A DNA stretch of 64,000 bases from QPIN01 sp965224575 (GTDB taxonomy: Bacteria; Pseudomonadota; Gammaproteobacteria; Methylococcales; Methylomonadaceae): assembly GCA_965224575.1 (NCBI GenBank), contig CBDCZQ010000006.1:2356001-2420000 (forward strand). The letters are read 5' to 3'. Of the stretch, positions 24,890 through 34,212 are shown piece after piece. The stretch's first letter is position 1, and each line of letters begins with the position of its first letter. Below the pieces are notes generated by a model. The model saw nothing but the letters and a program-made list of their open reading frames with translations, made no database searches and was not told where the DNA came from. The position numbers and the translations under genes are program-made.

Positions 24890-27457
24890 TTAAACTAAAT
24901 CTTTAAGTTTATACAAAATATCCTGTGCTTGTCTTGGACTCAAATTATCCACATCAAGATCATCCAGTAAACAAATGACTGGGTGTGATTCTTTACTAGA
25001 AAACAAATCTAATTGATTGATCCCGGACTCGTGTTGCTGTTTTGTATAAGCATTATCCTCCAATTCCTGTAATTTGTTTTTAGCGTTCTCAATAACTGAT
25101 TTAGGAACACCAGCTAACGAAGCAACTTGTAAGCCATAGCTTTGACTAGCTGCTCCATCTTTAACCGCATGTAAAAAAACTATTTTTTCACCATGTTCCT
25201 TGGCGTCTAAATGTACATTATGTATGTTTTTATGTTCTTCTGCTAATGAGGTTAATTCAAAATAATGGGTGGCAAATAAAGTATAGGCTTTTGTCTTTTT
25301 GGCCAGGTGTACCGCACAAGCCCAGGCTAAAGATAGGCCATCAAACGTACTGGTGCCTCGACCAATTTCATCCATTAATATCAGGCTATTCTCCGTTGCA
25401 TTATGCAAAATATTGGCAGTTTCAGACATTTCTACCATAAAGGTAGAACGCCCACTGGCTAAATCATCGGATGCACCAATACGGGTAAATATTTTATCAA
25501 TAGGTCCGCAATCAACTGATTCTGCAGGCACAAAACAACCCATATGAATCATTAAAACAATCAGTGCAGTTTGGCGCATATAGGTTGACTTACCCCCCAT
25601 ATTAGGGCCAGTAATTACAAGCATTTTTCGTTGCTGATTAAACAATGTATCATTAGCAACAAATGGAATTTCTGAAACTTGCTCTACCACTAAATGCCGA
25701 CCCCTCTCAATATTAATCCCAGGTTTTTCACTTAATTCCGGTTGACATAAATTAAGTGTTTCCGAGCGTTCAGCAAAGTTAACTAAAACATCTAACTCTG
25801 CTAATGCTGTAGCACAAGTTTGCAATGTAGATAATGACTCAGTGATTTGATTTAGCAAATCTTCATACAACGTTTTTTCAAAAGATAATGATTTTTCCTT
25901 TGCACTAAGAACTTTATCTTCAAATGATTTAAGCTCGGCGGTAATGTATCGTTCAACACTTTTTAACGTTTGTTTGCGAGTGTAATGGCTGGGAACTTTG
26001 TCTGTATGTAGACGTGAAACTTCAATGTAATAACCGTGAACTCGATTATAATTTACTTTAAGGTTATTGATGCCGGTGGATTCTTTTTCTCGGTTTTCCA
26101 TATCAATCAAAAATTGATCGGCATTTTGGCTTAAGTTGCGTAAATCGTCCAGTTCTTCATTGTAACCTGGTGCTATAACACCACCGTCTCTAATTAAAAC
26201 CGGAGGGTTCTCAATAATAGCTAGCTGTAATAAGGCCAATAAATCGGGTTGTTCCGCGAGTTGTTTTATAAGCGCTTCAATATTTGGGTTTTCTGTATTT
26301 TCTAGTTGATTATGTAGTTGAGGTAATACAGCTAAGGTGTTACGCAACACAATTAAATCACGAGGACGAGCTGATTTTAAAGCAATACGAGAACTGATTC
26401 GTTCAATATCCCCAACTTGACGTAACAGGTTTTGAATATCTTCATGGAGATGGTTTTGTAAAAAACTATTGATACAGGCATAACGTCCTTTTAATATAAT
26501 TTGAGATCGCAAGGGACGATTTAACCACCGACGCAAACAACGACTACCCATCGCAGTTGCTGTTTTATCCAAAACACCAAATAAAGTAAACTTTAGTTGT
26601 CCAGATGGATGAGAATCCAACTCAAGGTTTCTACGGCTGGATGCATCTAAAGCAATACTATCATCACTACGTTCAATTGATATGCCTTGAATATGCGGCA
26701 GGGCACTTTGTTGAGTATCTTTTACATATTGCAATAAACAGCCAGCAGCACAAATTGCTATGGTTAAATTCTCACAGCCAAAACCGCTTAAATCATGGAT
26801 AGTAAATTGTTTTAAAATAAGTTGAGTCGAACTTTCCAACTCAAAATGCCATGGCGGCCTTTTGCATAAGCCTTTAAGTTCTTTTAATTGAACTGGCAGG
26901 GTGAAATCTTCGCTAAATAATAATTCAGCAGGGTCTAATCGTTCAATCTCACTTAATAGCTGCTCTTCTGATTTGATCTCTTGCAAGACAAATTTGCCGC
27001 TAGTTAGATCAAGACAAGCAATTCCATAAGTCTGTGCTGATACTGCAATCGAGACTAAAAAATTATCTTTTCTATCTTCTAGTAAAGCTTCATCCGTGAC
27101 TGTTCCTGGTGTAACTGTACGGACGACCTTTCGTTCTACTGGACCTTTGCTAGTTGCTGGGTCGCCAATTTGCTCACAAAAAACAACAGATTCGCCTTGT
27201 TTAATTAATCGTGCGACATAGCCTTCAGCTGCATGATAAGGTATACCTGCCATTGGGATAGGGTGTCCATCAGATTTTCCACGACTGGTTAAAGTAATAT
27301 CCAAAAGCTCAGAAGCTTTTTTAGCATCATCAAAGAATAATTCGTAAAAGTCCCCCATTCGATAAAAGACTAGCGTATCAGGATGCTGTGATTTGATGCG
27401 TAAATATTGCTGCATCATAGGTGTGTGTTGGTTAGCGTTTTTTTGTTTATCAGCCAT
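24890..27457 (-). CDS. mutS: DNA mismatch repair protein MutS
   Basis: 855 residues, the normal length. The mismatch-binding wedge FYRMGDFYELFFDDA has Phe37 and Glu39. Lever and clamp regions occupy the middle. The ATPase has Walker A GPNMGGKST near 615-625, LILMDEIGRGTSTFDG for Walker B and the ABC-like signature, and FATHYFELTSL. A C-terminal helix pair closes the protein (LSPRQAQDILYKLKDL). It recognises mismatches and recruits MutL. It is divergent from pncC with a short 87-bp gap that must hold both promoters. Confidence 0.95.
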   Translation of the reverse strand: MADKQKNANQHTPMMQQYLRIKSQHPDTLVFYRMGDFYELFFDDAKKASELLDITLTSRGKSDGHPIPMAGIPYHAAEGYVARLIKQGESVVFCEQIGDPATSKGPVERKVVRTVTPGTVTDEALLEDRKDNFLVSIAVSAQTYGIACLDLTSGKFVLQEIKSEEQLLSEIERLDPAELLFSEDFTLPVQLKELKGLCKRPPWHFELESSTQLILKQFTIHDLSGFGCENLTIAICAAGCLLQYVKDTQQSALPHIQGISIERSDDSIALDASSRRNLELDSHPSGQLKFTLFGVLDKTATAMGSRCLRRWLNRPLRSQIILKGRYACINSFLQNHLHEDIQNLLRQVGDIERISSRIALKSARPRDLIVLRNTLAVLPQLHNQLENTENPNIEALIKQLAEQPDLLALLQLAIIENPPVLIRDGGVIAPGYNEELDDLRNLSQNADQFLIDMENREKESTGINNLKVNYNRVHGYYIEVSRLHTDKVPSHYTRKQTLKSVERYITAELKSFEDKVLSAKEKSLSFEKTLYEDLLNQITESLSTLQTCATALAELDVLVNFAERSETLNLCQPELSEKPGINIERGRHLVVEQVSEIPFVANDTLFNQQRKMLVITGPNMGGKSTYMRQTALIVLMIHMGCFVPAESVDCGPIDKIFTRIGASDDLASGRSTFMVEMSETANILHNATENSLILMDEIGRGTSTFDGLSLAWACAVHLAKKTKAYTLFATHYFELTSLAEEHKNIHNVHLDAKEHGEKIVFLHAVKDGAASQSYGLQVASLAGVPKSVIENAKNKLQELEDNAYTKQQHESGINQLDLFSSKESHPVICLLDDLDVDNLSPRQAQDILYKLKDLV

Positions 27458-27544
27458 GTTATTATTCTAACAAATTAGCAAGTGATCAGGTGGGTAATGC
27501 ATGTTTACTCAAGTGTTAAAGCTATTCAAATCTATAAATTAGAA

Positions 27545-28039
27545 ATGGACAAAGAAATCATTCAACTAGCCAAACAATTAGGCTGGGTATTAAAAGACAA
27601 AGGTTTAAAAATAGCTACAGCAGAATCTTGTACAGGCGGTGGAATAGCACAAGCAATAACCGAAGTCAGTGGAAGTTCTGCCTGGTTTGATAGAGCCTTT
27701 ATCACCTATAGTAATCAGGCAAAAATACAAATGCTGCAAGTTAAACAAGAATCCTTAGATAATTTTGGCGCAGTAAGTAAGCAAGTTGCTATAGAAATGG
27801 TTGAAGGTGCAATAATTTATAGTGAAGCTGATATAGCAGTTTCAGTAACAGGTATTGCAGGGCCAACAGGTGGGACAGAAAAAAAACCAGTAGGAACTGT
27901 TTATATTGCTAAGAAAGAAAAGGGGATGCCTGCTAGTTGTAAAAAGCATATTTTTTTAGGTGGGCGTAGACAGATTAGGCTACAAACTGTAAAGATGGCA
28001 TTAAAGTATTGTTTAATAACTTCCTACATTGTTGATTAG
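27545..28039 (+). CDS. pncC: Nicotinamide-nucleotide amidase PncC (CinA C-terminal type)
   Basis: 164 residues from ATG 27545 (MDKEIIQLAKQLGWVLKDKG), matching the usual ~165; an upstream GTG adds 21 unlike residues and is rejected. The catalytic segment TAESCTGGGIAQ (Ser near 28), SSAWFDRAFITYSNQAK, and VSVTGIAGPTGGTEKKPVGT are all present. It deamidates NMN to nicotinate mononucleotide in NAD salvage. In many gammaproteobacteria recA follows; here a repeat element and a VOC gene do. Confidence 0.9.
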   Translation: MDKEIIQLAKQLGWVLKDKGLKIATAESCTGGGIAQAITEVSGSSAWFDRAFITYSNQAKIQMLQVKQESLDNFGAVSKQVAIEMVEGAIIYSEADIAVSVTGIAGPTGGTEKKPVGTVYIAKKEKGMPASCKKHIFLGGRRQIRLQTVKMALKYCLITSYIVD

Positions 28040-28139
28040 TTAAGTTATTATGGAAATAAGAAAATGGGTGCAATTATAAAGTGAAGTATAGCTGAAGTAT
28101 TTATCTTTTTCCTTTAAGAAGTAGCTAACCAGCTCTCGC

Positions 28140-28224
28140 GTAGGTTGGGCTAACGGCTTTATCGTTAACCCAATATTTTGGTAACCCTTTGTTGGGTTGT
28201 CAAAGAGACGACAGCCCAACCTAC
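28140..28224. repeat. GTAGGTTGGGCT repeat, full copy in inverted orientation
   Basis: Hairpin one (GTAGGTTGGGCTAACGGC...GTTAACCCAA) and hairpin two (GTTGGGTTGTC...GACAGCCCAACCTAC) span 85 bp. The hairpin order is the reverse complement of the copy at 20691-20811, so family members occur in both orientations. It lies 100 bp past pncC. Confidence 0.75.
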
Positions 28225-28384
28225 AAAATATCTACGTTACTTTACTTTTAATCACACCCTAAGAAAACAATATTCTCAAGTTTTTTAAATTACTATGATG
28301 GGCGTTTTTTAAAGTAAAGGCTCAACAAACAGAAAGGCGGTTATCATAACTGAATTAGTAATTTCACTTAGAAAGGAGAAAAAA

Positions 28385-28855
28385 ATGAAAGTAAAAACTA
28401 TTCCAGAAGGTTTTCATAGCGTAACTCCATATTTAAGTATTAAAGGTGCAGCGGAAGCTCTTAATTTTTATAAACAGGCGTTTAACGCAACTGAAATATT
28501 CCGTTTGCCCATGTCCAGTGGTGAGATTGGACACGCCGACATTATAATTGGTGATTCTCATATTATGCTGGCCGACCAGTGTGAAGAAAGCCCAATACCT
28601 AGCCCTCAAGCACTGGGAGGGTCGTCAGTTGGCTTACATGTCTATGTGGAAGATGTAGATGCGCTATTTGCGCAAGCCATCAACGCAGGTGCGAAAGAAG
28701 TCAAACCTGTAGAAGACCAGTTTTATGGCGATCGCACAGGTACATTGGAAGACCCTTTTGGGCACATTTGGTTTCTTGCCACCCACAAAGAAGACCTAAC
28801 ACCAGATGATATTAATAAACGTGCTGAGGGACTTTTTAAGGAAGGTGACGTCTAA
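28385..28855 (+). CDS. PhnB-like VOC-family protein
   Basis: 156 residues, start supported by GAAAGGAGA upstream. The layout is that of PhnB/YkcA-type glyoxalase-fold proteins: TPYLSIKGAAEALNFYKQAF at the start, GHADIIIGDSHIMLADQCEE in the middle, LHVYVEDVDALFAQAINAGA, and GDRTGTLEDPFGHIWFLATH at the end. The biochemical role is unknown. A membrane-protein gene follows 52 bp on and may be co-transcribed. Confidence 0.82.
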   Translation: MKVKTIPEGFHSVTPYLSIKGAAEALNFYKQAFNATEIFRLPMSSGEIGHADIIIGDSHIMLADQCEESPIPSPQALGGSSVGLHVYVEDVDALFAQAINAGAKEVKPVEDQFYGDRTGTLEDPFGHIWFLATHKEDLTPDDINKRAEGLFKEGDV

Positions 28856-28907
28856 CCAGTAGTCATGTTATTCTTATTGGAAAGCTTCGAAAATTAAGGA
28901 GACAATA

Positions 28908-29312
28908 ATGTTAAAGCAAACAATATGGGCAGTAATAGCAGTGTTTATTGCATGGTCTATCTTGGATTTCCTTATTCATGGAGTATTACTCGAATCAACC
29001 TATCAAGAAACTGCAAATTTGTGGCGACCTGAGGATGAAATGAATATGCCTCTGATGTCTATCGTTACATTAGTTTTTAGCATCTGTTTTGTAGCAATTT
29101 ATAGTTATTTGATAGAGCCAAAATCATTATCATTAGGTATAAAGTATGGTCTTATTCTTGGTGTGGCAACAGGCGTATCAATGGGGTTTGGGTCATACTG
29201 TTATATGCCAATCCCACTGAGTCTTGCATTTAGTTGGTTTATAGCAAGCTTAGTTGAAATAGCTCTAGCAGGTATCATAGTTGGTTATATGGTTAAATCA
29301 GTCGAAGAATAA
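28908..29312 (+). CDS. Small four-helix membrane protein, unknown
   Basis: 134 residues with a clear AAGGAGA ribosome site. Four membrane helices: about 6-28, 46-68, 76-97 and 104-127. A short extracytoplasmic segment after the first helix has the pattern LIHGVLLESTYQETANLWRP, seen in small DUF1761-like membrane proteins, but the match is by eye only. It probably shares a transcript with the PhnB-like gene. Confidence 0.6.
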   Translation: MLKQTIWAVIAVFIAWSILDFLIHGVLLESTYQETANLWRPEDEMNMPLMSIVTLVFSICFVAIYSYLIEPKSLSLGIKYGLILGVATGVSMGFGSYCYMPIPLSLAFSWFIASLVEIALAGIIVGYMVKSVEE

Positions 29313-29526
29313 TAAGCCTAACCTCATGTTCAACATGACTCGCAAAAAACACCGTGTTTTGTAAAATCTTGTTACGCTTGGAAATTTGTTCATAATTCAA
29401 ATGTTGATGCCTTTTAGTTTTTGTGGGTATCTTACTATGGTCGTTATGTTTTCGGTTCTATGAAAATATCAATCCGCCTAGTCACCAAAGTAATAACCAA
29501 ACGGACTGGTATAGATTATCAATAAG

Positions 29527-29970
29527 CTATTGTTCTACAATAACACTACTTAGACTATCAATGAGAGCAATGACTTCTTGTTTTTCTTGAGTCGGAACTT
29601 TGAGTTTATTTAATGTTTCATTTAATAAGCCCATAAAAATTTTCCAATCTTTTATACTTATTCGCATTCCGGTGTGAGCTTGCTTCATATTTCGTCCCGT
29701 ATAATAGAGTGGTCCTCCAGTTGCGGTAGTAATGAAATCTTTTGTTAGTTGTATTTCACGCGCAACGCCATCAGCTCCACGATGTGCATAAAATCGTCCA
29801 AGCTGTTCATTTTTTACCAGCCGTTCTGCCAAATCATCTACCACGGCAGAAATAGCAGCGTACCCGCCTAGACGTTTATACAAAGTTTCTGTTACGGGTT
29901 CAGCTTGAATGGACATACATGTTAAAGAAAGCAGTCCTGAAAGAATGACTATCAATATGGATTTATTCAT
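29527..29970 (-). CDS. Exported group-1 truncated hemoglobin
   Basis: 147 residues: a signal peptide (1-23, MNKSILIVILSGLLSLTCMS, cleavage near IQA-EPV) followed by a truncated globin (LYKRLGGYAAISAVVDDLAE, FYAHRG, TGGPLYYTGRNMKQAH, proximal His99). Most truncated globins are cytosolic, so an exported one is unusual and should meet haem and ligand (O2/NO) in the periplasm. It lies first past two other small exported-protein genes on the same strand (29994-30744), suggesting one functional set. Confidence 0.85.
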   Translation of the reverse strand: MNKSILIVILSGLLSLTCMSIQAEPVTETLYKRLGGYAAISAVVDDLAERLVKNEQLGRFYAHRGADGVAREIQLTKDFITTATGGPLYYTGRNMKQAHTGMRISIKDWKIFMGLLNETLNKLKVPTQEKQEVIALIDSLSSVIVEQ

Positions 29971-29993
29971 TTTTATGCCTCTTAATTAAATAG

Positions 29994-30230
29994 TTAGTGT
30001 TTAACCCGATAACATTGGTCGGGTCGTAGTTTGGAGCCTCTTTTTTCTATGGGAACTTTACAATTGTTAACTCTTTGGTTATCAGCATATTTTTTGCCCA
30101 GTCTTTCTTTTGCAGTTTTAACAACTTTTTGAAAATGTGTGGTTTGTTTTATAGATTCCACTGCCAGCACTTGTTGCGCTATTAACATCAAAGCGGTAAT
30201 AATAATTACATTCGAGAAATGAAATTTCAT
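29994..30230 (-). CDS. Small exported basic protein, unknown
   Basis: 78 residues with a signal peptide (MKFHFSNVIIITALMLIAQQ, cleavage near VLA-VES). The mature part is about 55 residues, Lys/Arg-rich with two Cys (NNCKVPIEKRGSKLRPDQCY) that could form a disulfide. It sits between the exported globin and the exported cupin with 23- and 13-bp gaps, indicating an operon. No family recognised. Confidence 0.55.
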   Translation of the reverse strand: MKFHFSNVIIITALMLIAQQVLAVESIKQTTHFQKVVKTAKERLGKKYADNQRVNNCKVPIEKRGSKLRPDQCYRVKH

Positions 30231-30243
30231 AGCAGACTCCTTA

Positions 30244-30744
30244 CTATTTTTGTTTCAGCTGAGTATTGGGAAAATATTTAATATCAAAAGGTCTGGATAA
30301 CCTAAGATACAAAATACAGGCTTTTTTTAAACCACATTTCAATCCATGAGGCGGTGCATTATCCGGAAAACTAATAAATGCAGGCCCATCGAATTTTATT
30401 TCAGTTTTATCATGTGCTATTAATGTAAATGCTCCTTCAAGCCAGAGGTAGAGTTCATCACTTGTATGATTGTGAAGGGGCATTCTGTAACCCGGAGATA
30501 ATCTCAATAGGGATTCGCTATTTCCTGTCTCTAATTTTCCACGTAATATGGCAATTTCAGCACCCGATGGAAGTCCTTGAACTTTAAGTGGTTCCCAAAT
30601 AACTTTTTTTAAATCAATGATCGTTTGATTGTCTCCAAACGATAATGGGTGTATGTTAGAGCCTAATTTCTTCTTATCTGTATCACATAATGCTGATTGA
30701 AAAGATAAGATCATGGTTAGAAAAAAAATGGTTTTTGGTTTCAT
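30244..30744 (-). CDS. Exported cupin-domain protein
   Basis: 166 residues; signal peptide about 1-20 (MKPKTIFFLTMILSFQSALC). The cupin fold is shown by PGYRMPLHNHTSDELYLWLE (metal-ligand HxH...E) and the second motif PDNAPPHGLKCG. A general binding or oxygenase-like fold; the ligand cannot be predicted. It is first of the three small exported genes running toward the globin, and 34 bp downstream of the Ada-like gene on the same strand. Confidence 0.7.
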   Translation of the reverse strand: MKPKTIFFLTMILSFQSALCDTDKKKLGSNIHPLSFGDNQTIIDLKKVIWEPLKVQGLPSGAEIAILRGKLETGNSESLLRLSPGYRMPLHNHTSDELYLWLEGAFTLIAHDKTEIKFDGPAFISFPDNAPPHGLKCGLKKACILYLRLSRPFDIKYFPNTQLKQK

Positions 30745-30778
30745 AAGTTACCTCCTCAGGCTTTTTGCTGTTAGAAAT

Positions 30779-31621
30779 TTATGATGATAAATTTTGTGTT
30801 TTTGCAGCTTCCCAAGCAATGATGGCTTGTTTACGTTCACATCCCCATCTATATCCGCCAATGACTCCAGTATTTCTGATGACTCGATGACAAGGAATCA
30901 AATAACCGATTGGATTCTTTGCGATTGCATTAGCAACTGCTCGAGAAGCTGTAGGCGCATCTATCGAATTAGCAACTTGTTGGTATGAAAATGCCATCCC
31001 AGATGGTATTCGTAGCAAGGATTCCCAGACCTTGACTTGAAAATTACTACCTTGCACGAATAGATGAAATTTTTCATTTGATGGGTTGTGAATATGGAAG
31101 ATTTTATTACTCAAAGACTGTATTCGTGAATGGTTTTCAAGAACATCCGCCTTTGGCCATGCATACCGCAAGGATTCAAGTAAATCAGGATAATTATCCT
31201 TATTAGTAAAGGATAATTGGCAAATTCCTCGTTCAGTCGCAGCAATAAAAGCTAATCCAAACGGACTAGGACTGATGCCATATTCGATGGTCATATCCTG
31301 TCCTTTATTTTTGAACTGGCCTGGGGTGACTGCTTCTAGCGTAACAAAATGATCATGTAAACGGCTTTGACTGGAAAGTCCGATTTCAAGCGAGACATCA
31401 AACACACTAGAATCTTTCAATAACTGTTTTGCATGGGTAATAGTCAGGAATTGTAGGAACCGTTTTGGAGTAATTCCGGCCCATTGGCGAAACAGTCGTT
31501 GAAAATGAAAAGGACTTAAATTGACAGCATCCGCAATTTCATCAAGACCAGGCTGAGTTTTTAAATTCTCATTGATATAACGAATGGCTTTCTCAATTTT
31601 TTCGTAATGTCTGTTCGGCAT
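30779..31621 (-). CDS. Ada-like AraC regulator / methylated-DNA alkyltransferase without the Ada zinc domain
   Basis: 280 residues. An N-terminal AraC-type double HTH (about 5-105, DEIADAVNLSPFHFQRLFRQ) is followed by an O6-alkylguanine transferase domain with catalytic PCHRVI near 243-248 and a following GGYRWG. The Cys-rich N-terminal Ada domain that senses methylphosphotriesters is absent, as in many Ada homologues. It repairs O6-methylguanine and may regulate genes. Divergent from the PaiB-like gene. Confidence 0.85.
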   Translation of the reverse strand: MPNRHYEKIEKAIRYINENLKTQPGLDEIADAVNLSPFHFQRLFRQWAGITPKRFLQFLTITHAKQLLKDSSVFDVSLEIGLSSQSRLHDHFVTLEAVTPGQFKNKGQDMTIEYGISPSPFGLAFIAATERGICQLSFTNKDNYPDLLESLRYAWPKADVLENHSRIQSLSNKIFHIHNPSNEKFHLFVQGSNFQVKVWESLLRIPSGMAFSYQQVANSIDAPTASRAVANAIAKNPIGYLIPCHRVIRNTGVIGGYRWGCERKQAIIAWEAAKTQNLSS

Positions 31622-31908
31622 ATTTATCTGCGCATATTTTCATCGTTGTTGACTAAAGTAATCTTCTTGAACTAAACCAACAACCCATTTCTTGCTCTTT
31701 TTGTGTTTCTGCCAAAATAGGGATATTTATGGCTCGCACTATTTTTACCTTCCTTAGATGACTGAAAGAGTGGCCTTTTGTCTAAGTGTATTGATACAAT
31801 CTATGTTATTTATAATATTCAAAACACAACCATTACATCCAGCTGACTGCCAAAGTTTCATTTCGGTATTGGCAACATCTGATGCAGTTCGTTAGTATTA
31901 AGAAAATT

Positions 31909-32523
31909 ATGTACACACCTAAACAATTCGTAGAAAAAGATTTTAAAAAAATAGCAGGTTTAATAAATCACAACCCGTTTGGAATGTTAATTACTCAACA
32001 GGACGGTTCTCCAAGCATCAGTCATTTACCTTTTTTGTTTGAAAAAAATAGTAATTCGCAAGGGAAATTAATTAGTCATATGGCAAAAGAAAATCCACAA
32101 TGGAAATTTTTAATTGAAAATGAGTTAGCTCTTGTTGTTTTTAATGGTGCTCATGGTTATGTATCACCAATGTTATATTCAAACCCTGGTGTACCAACAT
32201 GGAATTATGCAGTTGTTCATATACATGGAAAGGCTACAGTTATTGAAGACCTTGTTGGAGTAGAACAAATACTAGATAAACTCACAACTCACTTTGAATC
32301 AAGCCAGAAAAAGCCATGGGAAATGAGTTTTCCTAGAGATAAAAATAAGCTATTACAAATGATTGTAGGCTTTGAAATAGACATCCAAAAAATTGAAGGG
32401 AAATTTAAATTAAGTCAAAACCGGACGCCTGAAGAACAACAAAATATTATTAAAGAGTTGGGTAAATCTAGTCTCAGTCGAGATAATGAGTTATCAAAAT
32501 TTATGCAATCTTATTTTGGATAA
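31909..32523 (+). CDS. PaiB-family FMN-binding protein
   Basis: 204 residues from the ATG giving MYTPKQFVEKD; nine more codons upstream are possible but not family-like. Characteristic blocks are INHNPFGMLITQ, SHLPFLFE, HMAKENPQWK, VVFNGAHGYVSPMLY, VPTWNYAVVHIHGKATVIE and FEIDIQKIEGKFKLSQNR. It has the split-barrel FMN-binding fold; Bacillus PaiB is a negative regulator, but most members are untested. Confidence 0.85.
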   Translation: MYTPKQFVEKDFKKIAGLINHNPFGMLITQQDGSPSISHLPFLFEKNSNSQGKLISHMAKENPQWKFLIENELALVVFNGAHGYVSPMLYSNPGVPTWNYAVVHIHGKATVIEDLVGVEQILDKLTTHFESSQKKPWEMSFPRDKNKLLQMIVGFEIDIQKIEGKFKLSQNRTPEEQQNIIKELGKSSLSRDNELSKFMQSYFG

Positions 32524-32575
32524 TGAAGGCTCCGGTTTATTGCTTAATTATTTACACCTAATAAAATAGACTGTC

Positions 32576-33586
32576 TTAGATATATCGCTCTACCATTTGA
32601 TTCAGTGGAATTGCTTTGATTCTGCTTGCATAACCAGCACTACCAAAGGCTTCATAACGTGATTGACAAAGTTCTTGCATTGCATCTCTAGCTACTTTAT
32701 AGATTTTACGTGGATCAAAGTCTGATGCATTTTCTTGTTGGGCTAAATATTGGCGAATAGAGCCTGTTGATGCCATCCGTAAATCTGTATCTATATTTAC
32801 CTTGCGAACACCATATTTAATACCCTCAACAATTTCATTAACCGGCACGCCATAGGTTTGAACAATATCTCCGCCAAAATCATTGATGCTTTTTAGCCAG
32901 TTTTGTGGGACAGAGCTTGAGCCATGCATAACAAAGTGGGTATTAGGTAAACGTTGTTGTAAAGTTTTTAACAGGCTAATAACCAACACGTCACCTGTAG
33001 GCGGTTTACTAAATTTATAAGCGCCATGACTTGTTCCAATAGCAACGGCCAAGGCATCTACTTGAGTCTGGTTTACAAACTCGACCGCCTCATCAGGATC
33101 GGTTAGCAACTTGCTATGACTATCCTTAGAAACCGTTTCTAATGAACCTAAACAACCAATCTCGCCTTCAACTGACACACCACAAGCATGCGCCATATCA
33201 ACAACAGTTCTTGTTACTTTAACGTTATACTCAAATGAGGAGGGAGTTTTCATATCTTCCTGTAAAGAACCATCCATCATGACTGAGCTAAAACCTGATT
33301 GAATTGCTTGTGCACAAATCTTAGGGGCAGGCGCGTGATCTCGATGCATCACCACAGGGATATGAGGATATTGTTCAATTGCGGCTAAAATCAAATGGCG
33401 TAAAAACACCTCCCCTGCATATGTATTTGCCCCTGCTGAACCTTGCATAATCACGGGGCTATCACAGGCATCAGCCGCCTGCATAATAGCTTGTACTTGT
33501 TCCATATTACTGACGTTAAATGCTGGAATGGCAAAGCTTTTCTCGGCGGCATAATCTAAAAGTTGTCGTAATGATACTAAAGCCAT
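32576..33586 (-). CDS. fba: Class II fructose-bisphosphate aldolase
   Basis: 336 residues. Reversible cleavage of fructose 1,6-bisphosphate, central in RuMP/EMP carbon flow. Visible: SFAIPAFNVSNMEQ, the Zn/catalytic segment VVMHRDHAPAPK (the common form is H-x-DHG, here DHA), MMDGS, the second Zn site VEGEIGCLGS, AVAIGTSHGAYKF, HGSSSVP and VRKVNIDTDLRMA. It resembles the long Calvin-type subgroup. Start ATG is as in the family. The region upstream is a 914-bp gene-poor stretch. Confidence 0.9.
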   Translation of the reverse strand: MALVSLRQLLDYAAEKSFAIPAFNVSNMEQVQAIMQAADACDSPVIMQGSAGANTYAGEVFLRHLILAAIEQYPHIPVVMHRDHAPAPKICAQAIQSGFSSVMMDGSLQEDMKTPSSFEYNVKVTRTVVDMAHACGVSVEGEIGCLGSLETVSKDSHSKLLTDPDEAVEFVNQTQVDALAVAIGTSHGAYKFSKPPTGDVLVISLLKTLQQRLPNTHFVMHGSSSVPQNWLKSINDFGGDIVQTYGVPVNEIVEGIKYGVRKVNIDTDLRMASTGSIRQYLAQQENASDFDPRKIYKVARDAMQELCQSRYEAFGSAGYASRIKAIPLNQMVERYI

Positions 33587-34004
33587 AATCAGTTTAATCC
33601 GTAGTCTTAATTAATTTGGGTTCTACAATATCATCAATATGAATTAATTTAAATCAGCGTTGTTATATGAATCTCATTTGGGCTGTGACCCTAGAGCATT
33701 GTCAACAGTTATGTTTACCACTAATGCTCAATGAGAATAAAATGTTGCGTTTTATTTATTTTACTGTCCAATCGTAGCTGCTAGTGGAGTGACCACGGAG
33801 ATTACTGCAGCAGATCATCAGAGGTATTTATAAGCGACTGTTGCAGTGCCGAATGATTTATTGCAACCAGAGAACATATTTTTCTGACGATGGCAATGCC
33901 AAGTGGAGTCGTGACAGGTAACAAAATGCTTGTTGATGAATTTTTCGGTGCCTCTTGATGCAATAAAATAGTGGTGAAAGCGGATTCTGAGTGGTGAAAG
34001 ATAC

Positions 34005-34049
34005 TAGATCACCTAGATCACCTAGATCACCTAGATCACCTAGATCACC
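34005..34049. repeat. 9-bp tandem repeat (TAGATCACC)x5
   Basis: Five perfect head-to-tail copies of TAGATCACC, followed by a degenerate sixth beginning TATATC. Each unit contains a GATC and each junction makes a CTAG. Copy number may vary between strains by slippage. Confidence 0.9.
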
Positions 34050-34132
34050 TATATCGGCTTTATCAGTCCTTGGAACAGCACCTAAAATTTGAGTTCTCGT
34101 GAGACATCAATTATCGGTTTGATCGTCTAATT

Positions 34133-34212
34133 TATACTTCGCATGCTCCATGGATGCTATCGACAATAATCAACTTGATATAAATTCTGCACCCGTAACC
34201 ACGCAAAGTATA
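34133..34212. repeat. 80-bp inverted-repeat element, family shared with 59553-59636
   Basis: Ends TATACTTCGC and GCAAAGTATA are reverse complements with one mismatch. The right inner part GCACCCGTAACCACGCAAAGTATA matches GCATCCGTGACCGCGAAGTATA at 59615-59636. Two copies with similar length and ends, one in each intergenic region, indicate a mobile or REP-like element. Confidence 0.5.

Noticed and set aside
29346..29360. Hairpin AAAACAC-C-GTGTTTT after the small membrane-protein gene
   Set aside because: A short A+T-rich palindrome with almost no loop; likely chance.
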